From assembly GCA_002501855.1 (NCBI GenBank), contig DAOM01000290.1, positions 440 to 15,603 of the forward strand: a stretch of DNA of 15,164 nt, read 5' to 3'. The translations under genes were made by a program, and so were the position numbers. This stretch comes from Candidatus Nitrosopolaris nunavutensis. GTDB taxonomy: Archaea > Thermoproteota > Nitrososphaeria > Nitrososphaerales > Nitrososphaeraceae. The stretch's first letter is position 1. Each line of letters opens with the position of its first letter. Below, one piece after another: positions 1-7,291 of the stretch. The notes below the pieces were generated by a model. The model was given only the letters and a program-made list of their open reading frames with translations. It made no database searches and was not told the origin of the DNA.

Positions 1-257
1 TTTGTTCTTCCATAAATCTCCTTCATAAACGCGATATCAATAATTCTATGATCATCAGTGTTCAAAATCCTTGCGAACTGTTTTGCCGCCTGAACTTCAT
101 GCCTTGCGCGCTGTCCATACACAAAAGTAAGCATGTAAATAGTGTAACCTTCTTCTTTCAAATGGGCCGCCGCACAAATAGAATCAAGCCCGCCGCTTAC
201 TATGCAGACTGCTGATTTTCTTGTCCTTGAAGGGGGAGCGTCAGTGTTGTATGGCAA
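1..257 (-). CDS. queC: 7-cyano-7-deazaguanine synthase QueC, N-terminal part (runs off window)
   Basis: This reverse-strand frame reads through an ATP-pyrophosphatase (PP-loop) motif, VSGGLDS, followed by AHLKEEGY, a YGQRARHE block and a DDHRIIDI segment. That order matches QueC/ExsB, the ATP-dependent enzyme that turns 7-carboxy-7-deazaguanine plus ammonia into preQ0, the precursor of archaeosine in tRNA. About 85 codons are present; the rest lies beyond base 1. The start is taken as TTG at 257-255, because an in-frame TAA lies two codons upstream and there is no ATG or GTG between it and the PP-loop. An AT-rich box (about 278-290) at leaderless distance fits this start. It diverges from the amidase gene and is probably a chromosomal neighbour unrelated to the ureide genes. 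The family call is fairly sure; the exact start is less so. Confidence 0.85.
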   Translation of the reverse strand, partial: MPYNTDAPPSRTRKSAVCIVSGGLDSICAAAHLKEEGYTIYMLTFVYGQRARHEVQAAKQFARILNTDDHRIIDIAFMKEIYGRT

Positions 258-536
258 TATAGGTTATTAATGTAATACTTTATTATCTAAATGTGCCTGT
301 ATCGGAATTATACTAATCTAGTAAGCGACCCCATAGTAACCATATGCACAGCTTTGATATGCACCGCTTCAACATAGCCTTATCCCGGCAAAAGGCATCA
401 AAAAAATCAGACATGAATATTGTTATTCGTGATTATGAATGACATGCTGTTCAGATTTTATGATATATGAAATTACACAAGTTTTTTAATTTATAATAAT
501 ATTTTATTAATATGACTAAAAAATTTATTACTTGCG
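258..536. other. Divergent intergenic region, queC / amidase
   Basis: A 279-bp spacer between divergent genes with no convincing ORF. It holds AT-rich promoter-like tracts at both ends and a short direct repeat ATATGCAC at 342-349 and 357-364 (period 15). No tRNA-like or other structured RNA was recognised. Confidence 0.5.
503..513 (+). promoter_or_regulatory. Putative TATA box for the amidase gene
   Basis: TTTATTAATAT is centred about 28 bp before the ATG at 537, the spacing expected for an archaeal leaderless or near-leaderless transcript. A second AT-rich box at 490-500 is an alternative. No Shine-Dalgarno sequence precedes the ATG. Confidence 0.45.
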
Positions 537-2000
537 ATGAATAAACAGCCTGAGGCGAAAGAATTAACCACTGTAACAACTATTCAGCAATTATCTAATA
601 GGATACAGAACGGAGAATTGTCGCCGTCGGAATTAGTTGGAGTTTGCTTAGACAAAATCAAGAAATTTGACTCATCCCTGAATGCTTTCATCACTGTTCT
701 TGAGGATCATGCACGTCAAGAGGCAGCGAACGCTGAAAAACAAATTAAACAAGGAATCTATCTCGGTCCCTTGCATGGTATTCCATTTTCAATTAAAGAT
801 GTCATCTATGCAAAAGGAGTTAGATGTACTGCAGGATCAAAAATAATGTCTGACTATATTTCAAAAATTGATGCAACTTCTGTTGTAAAAATGAAGAAAG
901 CAGGTGCAATTCTAATCGGTACAAATAATACACATGAATTTGCATGTGGGATAACAAATGTAAATCCACATTATGGTTCATCTAGGAATCCGTGGAGCAC
1001 TTCCAAATTATCAGGAGGTTCAAGTGGAGGTTCTGGAGTTGCAGTCGCAGCATGTATGGTACCTGTATCTTTAGGAACAGACACTAGCGGATCTATCAGA
1101 GTTCCATCTTCACTTTGTGGTGTTGTGGGCTTAAAGCCTACATATGGTAGAGTTAGCAAATATGGGATTGTTGACTTGGCCCCATCGCTAGATCATCTCG
1201 GATGTATAACTAGAAGTGCATGGGATGCAGCTGCTGTATTGCAGACTATTGCAGGACGCGATCCGCTCGATCCAACTACTGAAGATAGAAAAGTACCTGA
1301 TTATACAAAAATTATTGAAGAATCCAATAGCGATAAAATGTCAATCGGAATACCTAAAGAATATTTCTTCGACTACATACAACCAGAAGTAGAAGACGTC
1401 TTCCATGATTTCATTGACGCTATCAGGTCTATGGGCATTACAGTTTCTGATGTAAACCTACAAGAAAGTGATAAAATTTACGAATCTTGGAGGTCTATAA
1501 GGCTTGGAGAATCAGCAGAAATACACTCAAAATGGTTACAGACAAGACCAGAAGATTACGGCGAAGATGTACTAAAAATGTTGATACAGGGAACGGAAGT
1601 ATCTGCGGTCAATTACATACAAGCTCATAAGTTTAGAAAGGAAGTAAGAAATGCCTTTATGAAAGTATTGAAGAACGTTGATGTTGTCATCGTGCCAACA
1701 ACTATTCTTACTGCTCCTAGTTTTGATGAACCAACAGTTTCTATTCGCGGCAAGACCCTTGAAGTCTATAATGCTCTGAGTAGAAATACTATTGCGTTTA
1801 ATAGTACTGGGCTACCCGCAATCACTATTCCAGCTGGATTAAGTAAGGGCAATATGCCAGTTGGAGCACAAATAGTAGGGGCGCCGTTTGAGGAAGTAAA
1901 AATTCTTTCATTAGCATATGCATTGGAACGCGTAAATAATTACCCTTTCAAATTGTCTCCATTTTGTACTGAGTCATCCCTAAGGACGGACCGGAAATGA
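537..2000 (+). CDS. Amidase-signature family hydrolase (allophanate hydrolase/AtzE/GatA-like)
   Basis: A 487-aa amidase-signature enzyme, predicted cytosolic, that hydrolyses a C-N amide bond. The Lys-cisSer-Ser triad is visible: Lys87 in SIKDV, Ser162 in GGSSGGSG and nucleophile Ser186 in GTDTSGSIR. The spacings (75 and 24 residues) equal those of GatA. It covers the amidase domain only, and lacks the extra C-terminal domain of AtzF/DUR1,2-type allophanate hydrolases. No gatB or gatC is beside it, so a tRNA amidotransferase role is unlikely though not excluded. It lies upstream of a BiuH-like hydrolase on the same strand, which suggests (inference) that it acts on allophanate or another carbamoyl or amide intermediate and releases ammonia. 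The ATG at 537 is chosen because an ATG at 512 is out of frame and soon stops. The family is certain; the substrate is unknown. Confidence 0.88.
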   Translation: MNKQPEAKELTTVTTIQQLSNRIQNGELSPSELVGVCLDKIKKFDSSLNAFITVLEDHARQEAANAEKQIKQGIYLGPLHGIPFSIKDVIYAKGVRCTAGSKIMSDYISKIDATSVVKMKKAGAILIGTNNTHEFACGITNVNPHYGSSRNPWSTSKLSGGSSGGSGVAVAACMVPVSLGTDTSGSIRVPSSLCGVVGLKPTYGRVSKYGIVDLAPSLDHLGCITRSAWDAAAVLQTIAGRDPLDPTTEDRKVPDYTKIIEESNSDKMSIGIPKEYFFDYIQPEVEDVFHDFIDAIRSMGITVSDVNLQESDKIYESWRSIRLGESAEIHSKWLQTRPEDYGEDVLKMLIQGTEVSAVNYIQAHKFRKEVRNAFMKVLKNVDVVIVPTTILTAPSFDEPTVSIRGKTLEVYNALSRNTIAFNSTGLPAITIPAGLSKGNMPVGAQIVGAPFEEVKILSLAYALERVNNYPFKLSPFCTESSLRTDRK

Positions 2001-2243
2001 ATCGATAGAGTCATAATCTGATTTAACGCACATGGCAGAATCTGAAAACAGAAAGATAACCTGAGTCCATCATCAATTAAAATACCAACCATTTATGAAG
2101 TCTTTTGTTCAAGCCTTGGATTAATGTATCATAAAAATCAGAAAAGCGCATAAATGAAAATTGTCAAATTGACTAATCATATTAATACAACGAATTTTTA
2201 ACACGCTTATTTATATCTAGCTATAATCATCTTAATTTTGCAA
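2001..2243 (+). other. Intergenic spacer between amidase and BiuH-like unit
   Basis: About 240 bp after the amidase stop, AT-rich and without a supported gene. It ends in a TATA-like box that appears to start a new transcript, so the two hydrolases are co-directional but probably not a tight operon. I see no clear T-tract terminator just after the amidase stop. Confidence 0.5.
2208..2216 (+). promoter_or_regulatory. Putative TATA box for the small ORF / BiuH-like unit
   Basis: TATTTATAT is centred about 31 bp before the ATG at 2244. Archaeal initiation 25-27 bp downstream would place the RNA 5' end only a few bases before that ATG, and about 135 bases before the hydrolase ATG at 2375. Confidence 0.45.
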
Positions 2244-2378
2244 ATGGTTGAGGTAATAGAAGGATATACTGGGAGACTAGTTCCAGAACAACTGAAACTA
2301 AGCCCGCTCTACAAACCCAGTTTTTGGCATCATACTGGTTCAATACATCACCTACAGGAGCATAATAATAAGCAATGA
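2244..2378 (+). CDS. Possible 44-aa small protein overlapping the BiuH-like gene
   Basis: An ATG-initiated frame of 44 codons beginning MVEVIEGYTGRL and ending NNKQ. Its TGA (2376-2378) overlaps the ATG of the next gene as ATGA, the usual layout for translational coupling. It starts almost exactly where a transcript from the TATA-like box at 2208-2216 should begin, so it could be read from a leaderless message. No domain is recognised; the peptide is polar, His-rich near its end, and has no membrane segment. It might be a small partner of the hydrolase, a leader peptide setting its translation, or a chance frame. Its short length and lack of any recognised homologue keep confidence low. Confidence 0.35.
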   Translation: MVEVIEGYTGRLVPEQLKLSPLYKPSFWHHTGSIHHLQEHNNKQ

Positions 2379-3271
2379 ATCGCATAAAAGATGTTCAGTC
2401 TGCAACGCCCAATAAAGACTTTATTTCTGCAACAAGAGACGAGATACTAAATAAAGTAGAGAAGGATTACGAAGAATTCAAAAAAACACATACTTTCGCG
2501 TTTCCAACTTGGCTATATGGTCCCCCAAAGGGCAAACTCTTCAAAGTACAAGTTGAGGACTGCCCGCGTTTTGGTGATAAGGCTTATCTCGAATTTGATT
2601 CCGCCAGGACAGCATTCATGAGCATCGATATGCAAGTTGATTTTTGCGGTCCAAAGGGCTATGTAGATATTATGGGCTACGATCTTGGTTTAACTTCGGC
2701 ACCTATCAAGACAGTCCGATATGTACTGGAGACTATACGGAATGGAACTGATATTAAAGTAATTCATACGAGGGAAGGACATCTACCTGACCTTTCAGAC
2801 GCACCGTACAATAAACTCCTGAGGAGTAAACTTATCGGGAACGGTGTCGGAATTGGTGACATTCCGAAGGGTGGACTAGGACGGTTGCTAGTAAGAGGCG
2901 AAGAGAATTGGGACATAATCGATGATCTATATCCAGTTGAGGGAGAATATGTAGTTGATAAATCCGGTAAAGGCGCATTTGGTCAGAGTAATTTACCGTT
3001 AATTTTGAGGAATTTAGGCATAACGCACTTAGTAATTACTGGAATTACGACGGATGTATGCGTTCATACGATAATGAGAGAGGCAAACGATAATGGGTAC
3101 TGGTGCACTATGCTCAAAGACGGTACAGGCGCTACTGATTATGATAACTATCAGGCTGCCATAAAGCAAATTAAAATGCAGGGAGGAGTATTTGGATGGG
3201 TGTCAGATTGCAATAAATTTGTTCAAGGCGTTAGATCTGCTTTTTTTAATGATAAAACGAAAACAACTTGA
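2375..3271 (+). CDS. Isochorismatase-like cysteine hydrolase, biuret hydrolase (BiuH)-like
   Basis: A 298-aa cysteine hydrolase of the isochorismatase superfamily, which cleaves carbamoyl or amide groups through a Cys thioester. The triad is Asp85 (SIDMQVDFC), Lys196 (VVDKSGKGAF) and Cys229 (GITTDVCV). The stretches GYVDIMGYDL, HTREGHLPDL, TMREANDNGY-like text and KMQGGVFG are, from memory, characteristic of rhizobial biuret hydrolase. Gln269 lies 40 residues after the Cys, the same offset as the active-site Gln215 to Cys175 of BiuH. Biuret to allophanate plus ammonia is therefore the leading guess; ureidoacrylate, N-carbamoylsarcosine or oxamate-type amides are alternatives. Odd: about 50 extra N-terminal residues before the catalytic Asp compared with BiuH, partly charged and helix-prone (residues 20-40). 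A T7 tract follows 18 bp after the stop. The superfamily is certain, the BiuH subfamily probable. Confidence 0.82.
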   Translation: MNRIKDVQSATPNKDFISATRDEILNKVEKDYEEFKKTHTFAFPTWLYGPPKGKLFKVQVEDCPRFGDKAYLEFDSARTAFMSIDMQVDFCGPKGYVDIMGYDLGLTSAPIKTVRYVLETIRNGTDIKVIHTREGHLPDLSDAPYNKLLRSKLIGNGVGIGDIPKGGLGRLLVRGEENWDIIDDLYPVEGEYVVDKSGKGAFGQSNLPLILRNLGITHLVITGITTDVCVHTIMREANDNGYWCTMLKDGTGATDYDNYQAAIKQIKMQGGVFGWVSDCNKFVQGVRSAFFNDKTKTT

Positions 3272-3288
3272 GCGGAATCAACGACCCG

Positions 3289-3295
3289 TTTTTTT
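3289..3295 (+). terminator. Oligo-T terminator after the BiuH-like gene
   Basis: A run of seven T on the plus strand begins 18 bp after the stop, in AT-rich sequence, typical of archaeal transcription termination. It protects the convergent importer operon from readthrough. Confidence 0.55.
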
Positions 3296-3482
3296 AATAT
3301 AACAACCTTAGTCAAACGTGAGAAACGACCGCGCCTAAACAAGTCGGTTCAAGAGAAGATTCTCAGAAAACCTCTGTGTCGTTGTTTTGAAGAGAGACTA
3401 ACTAAAAATAATTATTATTATTGAAGCAACTTAGCAGCGACACCAAGTTACAAAGTCTAAACCAAACACGAGAGTGCTATTA

Positions 3483-4418
3483 TTATCTCTCTCCTCTTTG
3501 GTATGATATAGCCAGCGCAGCAGGCGCGGCGCTTCGCTTGTACAGTCCTGCCATGATGGCTATAGGCAAAAGATATGGCAGCATTAATAGGAATTCTGAG
3601 GGTACGGCCGTTCCTATAGCTTGCAGTCCTAACTGGAATGCGTCTACCATTCCAAAAATTAGGGCTCCGCATACTATCCAGAATGGTTTCCACCGACCAA
3701 ATATTACTACAGCAAGCGCAATCCAACCTTGTCCGGCAGTGATGTTCTCAAGGAAATTCCCAGTGGTTACTAGGGCCAAATACGAGCCTCCTATTCCAGC
3801 CAGCGCTCCTCCAATGATGACTGCGAGATAGCGTATCCTGTATACGTCTACACCCAATGCATCTGCCTGTTTAGGATTTTCTCCAACAGTCCTTATCTTC
3901 AAACCGAGGTTGGTTTTGAAAATAAAAATTTGACTCAGTGGAACCAACAAGAATGCCAGATAGACCAAAGGATCGTACTGGAAAAGAATAGGACCGAGCA
4001 CTGGAATATGGCTTAGAATGGGGATATCAATTGGAGGTATCTCCCTTATCTTGGGAGCTATTGTTACTACTCCGAATATCAATCTGTATAAAAGTGATGT
4101 AAGTCCAACGCCCAAAAGCCAGATAGCCAGTCCCGCTACGAGTTGATTGGTTCGTAGGCTGACACTCATAAAAGCCATCAAAGCGGCCATTAATGCAGGG
4201 CCACTTATTGCCAGTGCTAATCCAATAAATATATTTCCAGTAAAGTACGTTCCAATGAAACCAGTAAAGGCACCCATCAGCATCATTCCTTCTACGCCTA
4301 AGTTCAGCACACCGGAGCGCTCAGCGATCTGCTCTCCGAGAGCTGCAAAAAGAATGGGTATGCTCAAACGTACACCTGACGCGACAATACCCATCGCAAA
4401 TACAGCAGTTTCTATCAT
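3483..4418 (-). CDS. BMP-type ABC importer permease 2 (NupQ/YufQ-like)
   Basis: A 311-aa integral membrane protein of the BPD_transp_2 (RbsC/NupP/NupQ) type and the last gene of the importer operon. Recognisable blocks are LFAALGEQIAERSGVLNLGVEGMM-like text near the N-terminus (EGMMLMGAF), SVSLRTNQLVAGLAIWLLG, GLKIRTVGENPKQADALGVD and GQGWIALAVVIFGRW; these are hallmarks of the shorter permease of nucleoside/BMP importers. The GENPKQADALG segment is the usual cytoplasmic coupling region contacting the ATPase. Roughly eight to ten hydrophobic segments are present. Its ATG overlaps the stop of the preceding permease by four bases (ATGA), so the pair is translationally coupled. The pair forms the membrane pore; the family imports nucleosides, purines or related ureides, and substrate cannot be assigned here. 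Confidence 0.9.
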   Translation of the reverse strand: MIETAVFAMGIVASGVRLSIPILFAALGEQIAERSGVLNLGVEGMMLMGAFTGFIGTYFTGNIFIGLALAISGPALMAALMAFMSVSLRTNQLVAGLAIWLLGVGLTSLLYRLIFGVVTIAPKIREIPPIDIPILSHIPVLGPILFQYDPLVYLAFLLVPLSQIFIFKTNLGLKIRTVGENPKQADALGVDVYRIRYLAVIIGGALAGIGGSYLALVTTGNFLENITAGQGWIALAVVIFGRWKPFWIVCGALIFGMVDAFQLGLQAIGTAVPSEFLLMLPYLLPIAIMAGLYKRSAAPAALAISYQRGER

Positions 4419-5497
4419 TTCACAGGAATTGCACTACTCCCGCTCTCTTTGATTATTTTCGTTTTGATTTTCCAGCGCGTGAATAACTCCCCTATAAGCA
4501 CGAAGATAAGTACCAGCGCTTGTAGTGTATCAGCAAATGCACTAGGTATCCCCAACGTCCTATACATCACCTGAGATCCTGACATGAGGGCAGCAAAGAA
4601 AAATGCTACTACTGCAACACCAACAGGATGCTGTCTGCCAAGCAATGCTATGATCACTCCTATGAAACCATATCCGGGAGAAATCCCCTCTAACAACTGT
4701 AGTTGAACGCCGGACACTAGGATTGCACCTGCAACTCCAGCAAGTCCGCCGCTAACTCCCATTACTACAAAAGCACTCTTGGCCACATTCATACCTGCGT
4801 ATCGCGCCGCTTTGATGTTTGCTCCAACGCTCCTGATCTCAAAGCCGATTTTAGTTTTCCATAAAAGGATATAGACTGCAATCGCAGCTAAGGCTGCTAT
4901 AATGATCCCTGCATGTAGATGAGTATGAGGTAATATAATGGGCAGCTGCGATGCAGGGAAAATCTCAGGGGTGTATGGATTGAAGCCAGGCGCTTTTATT
5001 GGTCCATGCAGTAAATACGAAATGAAAAGAAGGACAACAAAATTGAGCAGCACAGTAACGATTATCTCGTTAACTCCAAATTTGACCTTAAGTGCTGCTG
5101 GTATCAAACCAAAGGAACCTCCAAATGCAAATCCAACAGCGATCACAGCTATTAATGCCAAGCCTGGTATTGCTCCGATTGCTGTGATACCGATCAGAGC
5201 TGCGCCAAGTGCACCCATGTACAACTGTCCTTCTGCACCAATGTTCCAAATTCTGCACTTAAACGCCACTGCCACTGCCAGTCCCACTAGAAGCAATGAG
5301 GTGGTTTTTACCAGAGTATCACCTATTCCACGTATGCTTCCAAATGCTCCCTTCAGCATGATTTGATACGCATTAATCGGGTCTACTCCGGCCGCATAAA
5401 GTATAATCGCACCTACGACAAAGGCAAGACCAGCGGAAAGGAAAGGTATAGACGATTTAAAGTTAATTGACCTCCGCTGAAGTGTGATGACTTTCAT
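4415..5497 (-). CDS. BMP-type ABC importer permease 1 (NupP/YufP-like)
   Basis: A 360-aa membrane protein, the longer permease of the same importer. After a short cytoplasmic N-terminus there are about ten hydrophobic segments, with family blocks KTTSLLLVGLAVAVAFKC, WNIGAEGQLYMGA, LKVKFGVNEIIVTVLLNF and GFEIRSVGANIKAARYAGM (the ATPase-coupling loop), then GYGFIGVIIALLGRQHP. Start and stop both overlap their neighbours by four bases (ATGA with the ATPase upstream and with permease 2 downstream), indicating a tightly coupled operon. Length and motif order match YufP/NupP of bacterial nucleoside importers. It acts in the cytoplasmic membrane as one half of the translocation channel. No truncation or frameshift is seen. 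Confidence 0.9.
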   Translation of the reverse strand: MKVITLQRRSINFKSSIPFLSAGLAFVVGAIILYAAGVDPINAYQIMLKGAFGSIRGIGDTLVKTTSLLLVGLAVAVAFKCRIWNIGAEGQLYMGALGAALIGITAIGAIPGLALIAVIAVGFAFGGSFGLIPAALKVKFGVNEIIVTVLLNFVVLLFISYLLHGPIKAPGFNPYTPEIFPASQLPIILPHTHLHAGIIIAALAAIAVYILLWKTKIGFEIRSVGANIKAARYAGMNVAKSAFVVMGVSGGLAGVAGAILVSGVQLQLLEGISPGYGFIGVIIALLGRQHPVGVAVVAFFFAALMSGSQVMYRTLGIPSAFADTLQALVLIFVLIGELFTRWKIKTKIIKESGSSAIPVK

Positions 5498-7140
5498 TTT
5501 TTTTCGACGATACCAGAAGTTTTTTGAAAACCAGTTTTGCCCACATTTCCCCCCATCAAAAGCCCGATAGTGTGGACATCCGCATTTTCTTTATCAGTAA
5601 CCGCCATGATTTTTCCTTCATAGATTACTGCTATTCTGTCACTAATCGACATCACCTCGTCTAAATCCAGCGATAACAATAAGACTCCAACTCCGGAGTC
5701 TCTCTGCTTTATCAGCTGTTTGTGAATGTATTCTGTTGCACCAATATCTAGTCCTCTAGTAGGATTGTGTGCGATCAGCACTTTGGGATTGCGAGAAAGC
5801 TCCCTGCCTAAAACAACTTTTTGTAGATTGCCACCCGACATGGATCTAACTTGGGCCTCTAATCCTGTTGTACGTACGTCGAAATCTGCAATCACTTTTT
5901 CTGCGAACTTTCTCATTTCCTGCTCGTTCAAGAACAATTTCCCTGAATATGGTGCCTTGTACCACCTGTCAAGAATTAGATTTTGAGCGATAGTGTACTC
6001 CAAAATTAGTCCTGTGTTCAGACGGTCTTCGGGTATGTACGCCAAACCCCATTCCCTGATTTCCCTGGGAGACAGATTTGTGGTAGCTCTCCCATCCATA
6101 ATAATTTGCCCCCCTTGTATCTTTCTTAGACCCGCTATAACTTCAGCAAGCTCGCTTTGACCGTTGCCATCAACACCAGCTATCCCTAAGATCTCGCCTT
6201 TTCGCAATTCTAAAGAAAGATCCTTAAGAAATAGTATTTTGGAATTATTAAGGGCACGAACATTTTTTATCTCAAGTACCGCTTGACTTTTTTTTGCTTG
6301 TGCCGCGACTACTTCTGATTCTGTTCCTCCTCCTCCCCGTTGTCCACTGATTTGTTGAACAACGGATCGTCCCACCATCATTCGTGCTAAGTCTGATTCG
6401 TTGGTATCAGAAGTTTTGACAGTTCCCATTAGTATGCCGTTTTTTAGGACTGTGACCCTGCTACTTACCGCCATGACCTCACGCAATTTATGAGTTATAA
6501 AAATTATGGATAACCCTTGATCTACCATTGACTGGAGCGCGGCAAATAGTGATTCTTCTTCTTGTGGAGTAAGCATTGAAGTTGGTTCGTCAAGAATTAG
6601 TATGTCAATGTCCCTATAAAGGGCCTTTATTATCTCTACACGCTGCTGTTCACCTACGGAAAGATTACCCACGATAGCACTGGGATCTACCTTGAGACCG
6701 TATTTTTTTGATAATTCCACAATCTTCTTTTCTGCGTTAGATGTATCTAAGAAAATTCTTTTCCTAGATTTTAATCCGACAATTATATTCTCCGTAACCG
6801 TGTGAGGAGGGGTCAACAAGAAATGTTGATGAACCATAGCAATGCCATGGTTCATTGCGTCCAAGGGCGACTTGATGTTAGCACGTTCTCCCCTAACATA
6901 TATCTCCCCAGTCTCCGGCCGATATAATCCATACAGTATGCTCATCAATGTTGTTTTACCAGCTCCATTTTCCCCAAGCAAAGCATGTATCTCTCCTCTA
7001 GCCAGATCAAAATCGACATTTTGATTTGCTATCAAATTACCGAACCTGCAGGTTATTGATTTCATTTGGACGAGTGGTTCCCCGTCTTTGATATCATACC
7101 TCTGTTTTCCTAGTTTAAGAGCGTCAGTGTTAGTGGTCAC
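5494..7140 (-). CDS. BMP-type ABC importer ATPase with two nucleotide-binding domains (NupO/YufO-like)
   Basis: A 548-aa cytoplasmic ATPase that powers the importer. NBD1 has Walker A GENGAGKTT (about 56-64), signature LSVGEQQ (160-166) and Walker B LILDEPTS with Asp184-Glu185. NBD2 has a degenerate Walker A, GVDGNGQS, lacking the Lys, a canonical LSGG-type signature (MSGGNLQKV) and NPTRGLD in place of the usual DEPT. This asymmetry is normal for the RbsA/YufO family, so one competent site is expected. A Gly-rich linker (about 265-290, QRGGGGTESE) joins the domains. The start is GTG at 7140-7138; no better in-frame start is near. It is separated from the binding-protein gene by 151 bp containing T-tracts and a tandem repeat, unlike the overlapping joins downstream. 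Confidence 0.92.
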   Translation of the reverse strand: MTTNTDALKLGKQRYDIKDGEPLVQMKSITCRFGNLIANQNVDFDLARGEIHALLGENGAGKTTLMSILYGLYRPETGEIYVRGERANIKSPLDAMNHGIAMVHQHFLLTPPHTVTENIIVGLKSRKRIFLDTSNAEKKIVELSKKYGLKVDPSAIVGNLSVGEQQRVEIIKALYRDIDILILDEPTSMLTPQEEESLFAALQSMVDQGLSIIFITHKLREVMAVSSRVTVLKNGILMGTVKTSDTNESDLARMMVGRSVVQQISGQRGGGGTESEVVAAQAKKSQAVLEIKNVRALNNSKILFLKDLSLELRKGEILGIAGVDGNGQSELAEVIAGLRKIQGGQIIMDGRATTNLSPREIREWGLAYIPEDRLNTGLILEYTIAQNLILDRWYKAPYSGKLFLNEQEMRKFAEKVIADFDVRTTGLEAQVRSMSGGNLQKVVLGRELSRNPKVLIAHNPTRGLDIGATEYIHKQLIKQRDSGVGVLLLSLDLDEVMSISDRIAVIYEGKIMAVTDKENADVHTIGLLMGGNVGKTGFQKTSGIVEKK

Positions 7141-7192
7141 ATCAGCAGAGCCTTTTTGTTGTATGTTTTTGAAAATGCCATGTTATTGCTAG

Positions 7193-7223
7193 ACTAGACA
7201 GTCCCCAAAACTAGACAGTCCCC
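7193..7223. repeat. Tandem 14-bp direct repeat between binding-protein and ATPase genes
   Basis: ACTAGACAGTCCCC occurs at 7193-7206 and again at 7210-7223 (period 17). It sits inside the importer operon between two oligo-T tracts read on the minus strand and the ATPase start. It could be a protein or RNA-binding site affecting readthrough, or recent slippage duplication. Confidence 0.7.
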
Positions 7224-7224
7224 C

Positions 7225-7232
7225 AAAAAAAA
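7225..7232 (-). terminator. Internal oligo-T tract in importer operon
   Basis: Eight T in a row on the minus strand, 60 bp after the binding-protein stop and before the ATPase gene. This is a likely partial terminator within the operon. Confidence 0.45.
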
Positions 7233-7284
7233 TCCGCTGAAGCTTTTTTTTAATACGTTCATTTTTAGCCAAACCGCCGGCGCC

Positions 7285-7291
7285 AAAAAAA
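7285..7291 (-). terminator. Oligo-T tract immediately after the binding-protein stop
   Basis: Seven T on the minus strand directly follow the TAA of the binding-protein gene, then a GC-rich GGCGCCGGCGG block. Archaeal polymerases terminate at such T-tracts. Partial termination here would give more binding protein than ATPase and permease, the usual stoichiometric need of an importer. Confidence 0.5.

Noticed and set aside
537..2000. GatA subunit of tRNA amidotransferase
   Set aside because: The catalytic spacing matches GatA, but no gatB/gatC is nearby and the context is catabolic; kept as a general amidase-signature enzyme.
3367..3378. AAACCTCTGT-like string shared with about 14296-14306
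   Set aside because: It is an isolated short match with no flanking similarity; not enough to call a dispersed repeat or attachment site.
3421..3831. 136-codon plus-strand frame opposite permease 2
   Set aside because: It is antisense to a clear BPD_transp_2 permease, has a TTG start, and shows no family features.
4938..5366. 142-codon plus-strand frame opposite permease 1
   Set aside because: It mirrors the hydrophobic permease codons and has no independent promoter or recognisable motif.
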